Of a stretch of DNA of 64,000 nucleotides, positions 58,144 to 64,000 are shown one piece after another (position 1 is the first letter of the stretch; each line of letters starts with the position of its first letter). The stretch is from Didymella arachidicola. Taxonomy: Eukaryota; Ascomycota; Dothideomycetes; Pleosporales; Didymellaceae. The position numbers were made by a program, and so were the translations under genes. The stretch spans positions 1,612,001-1,676,000 of the forward strand of contig CM049992.1 of assembly GCA_016630955.3 (NCBI GenBank). The letters run 5' to 3'. Under the pieces are notes generated by a model. It ran no database searches. It was given only the letters and a program-made list of their open reading frames with translations, and was not told the DNA's origin.

Positions 58144-59275
58144 AGTGGACGATACCCCATGTAGCGAAATACAATGAGTTTCAATCGAGGCCAACGGGTG
58201 ATCAAGTTAAGATTGTCCCATGGTGATACTGGTATGACGGAACAAACAAGTCACATAGCCAAAGACGACCGCTTCCAGATCTCGTCGAACAGCCATCGAC
58301 GCAAACAGAATCTTGACCTCGTGCTTGCAGCAACGACACCAGCCTCTTGTATGTATTCCACGCAGATGTTCACTTTTTTTTTTTCTTAGAGTAAGGACAG
58401 CAATATTAGCCGCAAGTCGTGGCTACGTCATTCCTTTGTGGCGTCTCGGGATTGGCCTTCGACTAGTTCACCGACCACGATTTTTTTCTGCTCGTCTCGT
58501 CCAGACGATTCATACGTGGTCTGTGCAAACGAGAAGAACTTAGTTCCCAGCCACTGCTATTCTCAGGTCGCCCGCAGCCATCGACTATGCGCTCTCGAGC
58601 ACAGCGATTCAGAACGCATACGAAGACATGCCTTTGCGTTGAGCGATGGCGCAGGTTGTGCGGAGTGCATGCGAAGCAATGTAACACAGTAGGTGTGAGC
58701 GCATCGGAGCTGCCGGACGCAACCAAGAACTCTTCATGCTGCGCCTCGCCAATACCACACGACCCACTTTCCCCAGATACCAGCGCCGAAGTATTTTTAG
58801 AACAACAACAGCGTGCACGCATGGCATTCCCAGCGGCGCCGTTGTTGGCAAGGACTTTGTGGTACACTGTTTCCGAGCCAAAGCATTGGAACGGACAAGC
58901 TCTGCACCCCCCGCATTGGGTAGCGCCACCATCGCTGTGCCAACCTCCCAGACTTTGAAGCAACTAAACCACAGCCGCACGTTGACGTCTTGAGGCTTAT
59001 CTGTGGAAGCGGAGAGGCTGGTCACTACGGTGACCAAAGCTTTACGAGCGCTAAATGGCTGATCCCATCAGCTAGCCATGGTTTGCCTCCTAAACACGAG
59101 GTAGGATGATCTTTGAGGTTTGTATAAAGGAAGACGAGATGCCTGCTCAGATCCTACATCATTACCTTCATCATCATCATCCGAGCTTCGTACCACAAAC
59201 ACATCACCGTACACTCTAAGGACTATCACACACTCGCTACTACAACCATAATACACGTTACCGATCAAATACAAG
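58144..59275. other. Intergenic, promoter of the cysteine-rich wall protein
   Basis: About 1.1 kb. A T-run lies near 58373-58385. Open frames on both strands are short and overlapping, with no motif. The TATA element of the next gene is listed. Confidence 0.45.
59123..59128 (+). promoter_or_regulatory. TATA box of the cysteine-rich protein gene
   Basis: TATAAA about 150 nt before the ATG at 59276, followed by a CA-rich leader with a CATCATCAT run. Confidence 0.5.
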
Positions 59276-60097
59276 ATGCAGTACACTATCTTCACAGTAT
59301 TAGCAACCGCCGCCTCCCTCGCCTCTGCGCAGAGCTCCAGCGCCGCTGCCTCTGCCAGTCAGACTCCCATCGGCCAAGTCATCCCCATCGGCGGGGACTG
59401 CGTTCCCAACGGCACCCCATGTGCCCTGGGAGCTAACTGCTACGCCGTCACCTCCATGCAGCAGCCCGTCTGCGGTAACTTCCAAGCCACCTGCACAAGC
59501 AACCAGCAGTGCGCCTTCAACACCTGCAACAACGGCTTCTGCAACGGCTTCCTCTCTTCATCCTCGGCCTCGGTCTCTTCGGCAACACCAACCATCACAT
59601 CCGCATCTTCCAGCGCAGGAGGCTTCCAGCCCCGCCCCTCGTCCACCGTCACAGCCGCCCCCGGCACCCTCCCCCTCGGCGCCGAGTGCGATGCCTCTGC
59701 CGCTCAGAGCCAGTGCGTTAGTGGCGTTCAGTGCTGGGCGAGTAACTCCGGGTTGATCCCGCGCTGTGGAAACTTCAACGCGGGGTGTACTAGCGACGCG
59801 CAGTGCGCGTACAACACCTGCAAGAACGGTCTTTGCAATGGCTTCCTTGCTTCGTCTAGCGCGGGCAACAGTACCGTGACTGCTTCGTCCACGGGCAGTA
59901 TCAAGCCTAGCAGTGTCAAGCCTAGCGGCGCTTCGGGGAGCGCGTCTGTGACTGCTTCCCGCAGCGCGACTGGTACCGGCGGAATCACTGCTTCTCGCAC
60001 TAGCAGTTTGCCTGTGTTCACTGGTGCTGCGGCCGTTGCTACTATGGTCCCCGAGGTTATGGCTGTCATGCTTGGTGTCGCCGCCTGGGCGTTGTAG
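59276..60097 (+). CDS. Secreted GPI-type protein with two eight-cysteine modules
   Basis: Single exon, 273 aa. A signal peptide (MQYTIFTVLATAASLASA) is followed by two related modules of eight cysteines each (about residues 40-92 and 140-194). Both end in the same pattern: CGNF, then C-T-S, Q-C-A-(F/Y)-N-T-C-x-N-G-x-C-N-G-F-L. A Ser/Thr/Pro-rich linker joins them, and a Ser/Thr-rich stalk leads to a hydrophobic C-terminus (AVMLGVAAWAL), as for a GPI signal. It is probably a wall or surface protein. The spacing is not that of CFEM, hydrophobin or chitin-binding type 1 domains as I know them. Function unknown. No intron needed. Confidence 0.85.
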   Translation: MQYTIFTVLATAASLASAQSSSAAASASQTPIGQVIPIGGDCVPNGTPCALGANCYAVTSMQQPVCGNFQATCTSNQQCAFNTCNNGFCNGFLSSSSASVSSATPTITSASSSAGGFQPRPSSTVTAAPGTLPLGAECDASAAQSQCVSGVQCWASNSGLIPRCGNFNAGCTSDAQCAYNTCKNGLCNGFLASSSAGNSTVTASSTGSIKPSSVKPSGASGSASVTASRSATGTGGITASRTSSLPVFTGAAAVATMVPEVMAVMLGVAAWAL

Positions 60098-60602
60098 TGT
60101 TTTGTAAAGACAGGAGTCCGGGCATTGTGGCGCGACAATGGCTTAGATGTGCTTTACGAAGACGGCATGGCAACGATGTATGTAGATTTAATGTATGTAG
60201 TAATGATATTTGCAAGACCGACGCCTTTTCGTATCCGAGTCGCTAGTGCATGTGCAAGACCCGTTCGAAGTAGGTGCATCTTCGGCTCGTTCGCTAGAAA
60301 TGCGATGAAGCTCAGAATGAGAGTCGGTGATTGATAAATCAGCGTAGTTTAATTGGGAGCAAGGCATCAGCTTGAATGTATACCGAAAAGCAACGTTTTG
60401 CTCAATGCGAGCGTATAAGAAGAAACTGACAAAGCAAGATGCCTGATAACAGCGATAAACCCCCGGTTCCATGCAGCCATTTATCCTCGAGTCATGATGT
60501 CCAACGCCTTCCAATGCCTTTTATACCTCGACAACCTCTAACCTTCATCTCCACGCAGCACAATAACGTCGGTGCATAGCAAAGCCTTCAACTCCGACGA
60601 CC
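60098..60602. other. Intergenic, convergent 3' ends
   Basis: About 505 nt between the 3' ends of the wall-protein and receptor-like genes. No gene seen. Confidence 0.5.
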
Positions 60603-61969
60603 TCAGACGACAAACTTATCCCCAACCTTCTCTTCGACCTCAACCGTGGTCGTAACCCGAATGTCATTCTTCCTCGGCAGCAGAGGAGGAATCACAACGC
60701 CCATCTCCTCATCCCGGGCCCTCTCCGGAACACTGTACTTGTGACACTCTCTCAGAATCGTCTCTTCACTCGCATTATCACTGCCCATCTTAACAGTAGT
60801 ATTCAACGTACTAGCCCCATGGCCCATGAACACGCGGCTCCCCGCGCTGCCCTTGTGCGCGAAGCCCTTACCGCCAACACTCCCTTTCTTGCTGTGCGCA
60901 TAATCGTGGAGCGGGTAGCTTCTCCCTCCGCTGGCACCGCTCGAGTCGCCGCGGGAGCCATACGCGATGCGGACGTATAGCGGGCGCAGGACGGGAATGC
61001 ATGCGCAGATGATGGTGAGGCAGATTTCTGAGGAGGACCAGAGTAGCATGGGGGAAGTGTCGTGGACGTAGTTTGCTTTGCTGGCGAGGGTGCGTAGTTC
61101 TACGGTGCGTACAACGGAGCAGCAACCTGCGAAGACGCCGAGGGAGAGACCGCATGCGATGGTTATTTTCTCTTTGCGCTTCATGTTCAGGCCCATTACT
61201 ACGGGCCAGGGGAGGATGGCGAGGATGAAGTCCATGGCTGCGGACCAGGCTGGGGGGCGTTAGTTTGTGGCGTGTTGGACGGCATTTGGGGAGCTTACCG
61301 CCCATGGATAGACCGACGTCGGTGAAGTTGACTGGACAGTGACCACCGGGGATGGTTTGATCCCAGAGGAACGACACTGGCTTGCACTGCAAGAACAACA
61401 ACGCCGTTGTGATGGTGCTGAAGATGGAGGTGCTTATCATCACACTCCATAGCAGTGCAATGTGCCATTTCCGTACGACGATGCGCAGTAAGAACAAAGC
61501 AATCGCGGCCTTGGATATAGCTATGCCCATCTAGTGTATTGCTTAGACAGGCATCTTGACACAACAGCAATCTTGAATGCGAACTTACGATGCAGATACC
61601 TTGGCCAACAGCTTCCCAATATATGGCTTTTGAGTTGTCCAACCCCAGACGCACAATGTCTTCAGTCGTTTTCCCGACTCCGTACGATACACCCACCGAG
61701 GTCGTAGCTATGAAGGCAATGAAGGTCGCCTATGGCTAATTGTCAGCAGCGAATTCAGAGTAAAGACAGATTTCGAACGCGTCAAGATAACAGAGAAAGA
61801 GAGGGGCGCCACTGACCAGGTTAACGACCATCATATAGTCATCCCAGCCCAAGCTCTTGATGATGCAGTGCCGCGTGTAGATACGAAGAACAATGAAGAC
61901 CGATGAGATAACAACCTGGAGCCACATCACTCCATTAAGGATAGGTCCGTAGTCTGAGGGCTTGCCCAT
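60603..61969 (-). CDS. PTH11-like seven-helix membrane protein (fungal rhodopsin-type domain)
   Basis: Four exons, 61969-61817, 61729-61589, 61530-61299 and 61249-60603, give 390 aa. About seven hydrophobic helices are seen, with the family segments RIYTRHCIIKSLGWDDYMM, GVGKTTEDI, CKPVSFLWDQTIPGGHC, and DFILAILPWPVVMGLNMKRKEK followed by SLGVFAGCCSVVRTVEL. This is the large Pezizomycotina family called PTH11-related; Pth11 of the rice blast fungus senses surface cues through G-protein signalling. There is no N-terminal CFEM domain. The cytosolic tail (about 280-390) is Gly/Ser-rich. Introns are 87, 58 and 49 nt. The start is the first ATG in frame; the frame is open a little upstream without ATG. 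Ligand unknown. Confidence 0.9.
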
Positions 61970-62430
61970 AATTGCTTTTGTTTGATTGGGACTGCTCAAG
62001 GGAACTCAAACGCTAGCAGTGCTGGAGCGATGACCCGTAATGACCTGGAGGAGATGTCTCTTCGACTTTAATCAAGCTGTAAATTCTGTCGGTTTGTTGT
62101 TATAAGGACACAAGGGGCGAGGGATTGCCGAAACGAGGCTGTCCTTCGCTCTGTTATTGGGCAGAGGATCAGGATGAGTTGATGTGACAATAACCAAAGG
62201 AAGGGGAAATGTTGGTCTCGAGATGCAGTCAACAATATTACAACACGATCGGCTCTTGGGCGGGACGTGACAACGCAGCATCTCCATCATCTCCATACAT
62301 TACCCCGTATCGTCAGCTACTCAGCAATGCCGGCGGACGCTAGGCAGATCGTCACCGTCTTCGTTAGGAGCGGGTCGACGCGCCGCCATACTCGAGTTGA
62401 TGTGATAGCCAACACGCCACGCGCCTAAGC
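61970..62430. other. Intergenic, receptor promoter region
   Basis: About 460 nt upstream of the PTH11-like gene. No gene seen. Confidence 0.45.
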
Positions 62431-62934
62431 TCAGGAGGTGGGCTCTCTCAAGGTTTCGTCGAATCCCACGCGCTGGACTTGCATCGGACTGCAGCTCGAA
62501 CTGGTAAGTTGCCGTTGGCTGTCCCTGGCATAGTACATGAGGCTAGATTGTGATGTGCTCAACGGGTGATGGTGTGCATACAGGTCCAGAGAGTAGTCCA
62601 TGGGGCGGGGATGGCGTAAGAGCTGAGCTTCGGGCACAAACTGACCCTGGCTGTCAAAGCTCGTCCCAGTTTCTCCATTTCAGACTCAGTCAGGGTCTTC
62701 GGCAGCTCGTTCACTCACTGCGAAACTGCCGATGTTTTTCAAAAGTACGTTGTTTGTAAGGTAGGCTCGAGGTTCGTATTTTCTGCTAGTGTTTGTTGTG
62801 CGCGGAGGAGCGCGCAGTCGTGCTCCACTACGTTGACGCTCCCAATCCTTCGCATCCGGAATCTCGGAAAGATTAGTCGAGTCTATTGTAGAAGTACATA
62901 GACGTGCAAATTTTGCTTTTATGTCATCTCTCAT
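62431..62934 (-). CDS. Possible small two-exon gene, unknown product
   Basis: On the minus strand, exons 62934-62719 and 62646-62431 would give 143 aa. The 72-nt intron (GTGAGT...CCTGACTGAG...GCCAG) has good splice sites and a CTGAC branch, removes two in-frame TGA codons and keeps the frame. The product begins MRDDIKAKFARLCTSTIDST, is rich in Arg/Ser, has QFVPEAQLLRHPRPMDYSLD and ends GFDETLREPTS. No domain, signal peptide or helix is seen. The frame stays open about 11 codons before the ATG, so an upstream exon is possible. It could also be a decayed gene or chance. Confidence 0.3.
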
Positions 62935-64000
62935 TTGCTGAACCCCTAAATCTGGTTGACAAAGTCATCACAGGTTCCACGACAGTTGCGTATCGTTATC
63001 CAATCGCGTTTGTGACATTCATCCCTTTGTGTTACTCTGAATTTTACAACTTTATAGCGTTGCAGTACCGCAGTCACGCATTAACGTAGAGCGGCAATCC
63101 CTAGGCTATACAAAGTCCTCTGCCTGCACGCAATTTACTCTCTTGCTTCTAGTATCTGGCTAGTAAGCTCTCCTGCTCGCAGTGTCTCTTTTATGAGGCT
63201 AGTGCTGCAAGCCGCTCAGACGCTGCAGAATCAAACGAAGGGATATGTTCAAACGTTGGCAGCGGCTACGCGGAAGCGGCTCGTTCGTTCCCCAAGCCAT
63301 TCCAGGGAACTGTGGATCGGCTGACGTCGGTCGCATTGCCATGTTCTGGCGAGCTGCAGTGAGTTAAGATTTGCCTGCATCGCTCTATATTTGCGACGCT
63401 GCTGTATTGCTCATCCAGGCTGCCGGTACATTGACAGGGCGCAGTTGCCAGGATCCGTATTAAGGTGAGGCAGCATCGCAATTGCAAAGGCCCGACTTTT
63501 GTCATGATGAACTGAAGTTGTGGATAGGTGGGTGAAGGGTGGTGCAGCTGCTATGCCAGGAACAGACGTCTTTCCCGTGACACTTGCAAGCGAGCCACTG
63601 GGGTTTTCCCATCCCGCGCGCCCCGAGCCTTCCCTCCCCACTTCATGGTTCTCAGCACTCACACAAAACAATTCTGGGGTTGAGAAATATCACGAATGCT
63701 CACCGCACAACGCCCTGCAGATGCTGTGCTACCACACTACGCGCGTGGCAACCGTCGCCGTCGTGCGCCCAAGTTGACCGCCGCGTGCACTCATGCATGT
63801 TGGTACCTTTAAAAACGGACCTGAGCGGATCGTCGGCCGTATCCCGCACGCTAGCGCCTTCCCCCGAGATGGCCAGACCAACGCGAGCAAAACTAGATCG
63901 ACCGCAGTGAAAGCGTACCTGTTGCCGCTGAACTACAGTTCTAGTAGTATGCATTGAAGTTGCCGCTAGCACAACTGTAGAGGTTACAATGGAGGGAGTC
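62935..64000. other. No gene seen to the right edge
   Basis: About 1.07 kb. Short open frames on both strands at 63.4-63.97 kb overlap each other and show no motif. Confidence 0.45.

Noticed and set aside
1..64000. tRNA genes and transposon ends
   Set aside because: Scanning for B-box-like GGTTCGANTCC on both strands, and for transposase or reverse-transcriptase motifs and long terminal repeats, gave nothing convincing; a tRNA or repeat program would be decisive.

Overview
The window is nuclear DNA of a filamentous ascomycete. The evidence is short spliceosomal introns (about 47-200 nt, mostly GT...AG with a CTRAC-like branch near the 3' end), fungal-only families (Zn2Cys6 factor, PTH11-like receptor, fungalysin, DUF3605) and a typical IMP dehydrogenase, HMG-CoA reductase, IQGAP and U2AF small subunit. 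The mix of families looks most like Dothideomycetes, probably Pleosporales; that placement is inference from remembered families, not a search. I saw no virus, plasmid, CRISPR array, rRNA or tRNA gene.

Layout. 1-9.2 kb: a group of mostly secreted degradative functions: the 3' part of a GH115 xylan alpha-glucuronidase, an SDR oxidoreductase, an M43 metalloprotease and, convergent with it, an M36 fungalysin. 11-13.5 kb: a Zn2Cys6 transcription factor. 14.2-15.4 kb: a broken protein kinase gene. 17.8-25 kb: an Rck2/Srk1-type kinase and HMG-CoA reductase (ergosterol/mevalonate pathway). 25.5-29.6 kb: a DUF3605 protein, a tail-anchored unknown protein and the U2AF small subunit. 29.6-33 kb: a long stretch without a confident gene. 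33-37.7 kb: a secreted protein whose predicted mature N-terminus is histidine, and an MFS transporter. 38.8-41.3 kb: a multiply disabled membrane-protein gene. 41.7-50 kb: alpha/beta hydrolase, APH-type phosphotransferase, a small three-exon gene that I predict, a NUDIX hydrolase and IMP dehydrogenase. 50.8-62 kb: IQGAP, a LicD/Mnn4-type protein, a cysteine-rich GPI-type wall protein and a PTH11-like seven-helix protein. A possible small two-exon gene lies at 62.4-62.9 kb.

The genes do not form an obvious biosynthetic cluster. Housekeeping genes (HMGR, IMPDH, U2AF, IQGAP, Rck2) alternate with secreted and surface genes, and gene-poor gaps hold decayed genes. I found no clearly new multi-gene system. 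The best leads are the histidine-start secreted protein, the duplicated eight-cysteine wall protein, two or three genes disabled partly by transition-type stop codons, and two small spliced genes that simple ORF calling would miss. Exon boundaries were set by eye from reading frame, splice consensus and protein continuity; none is backed by transcript data.
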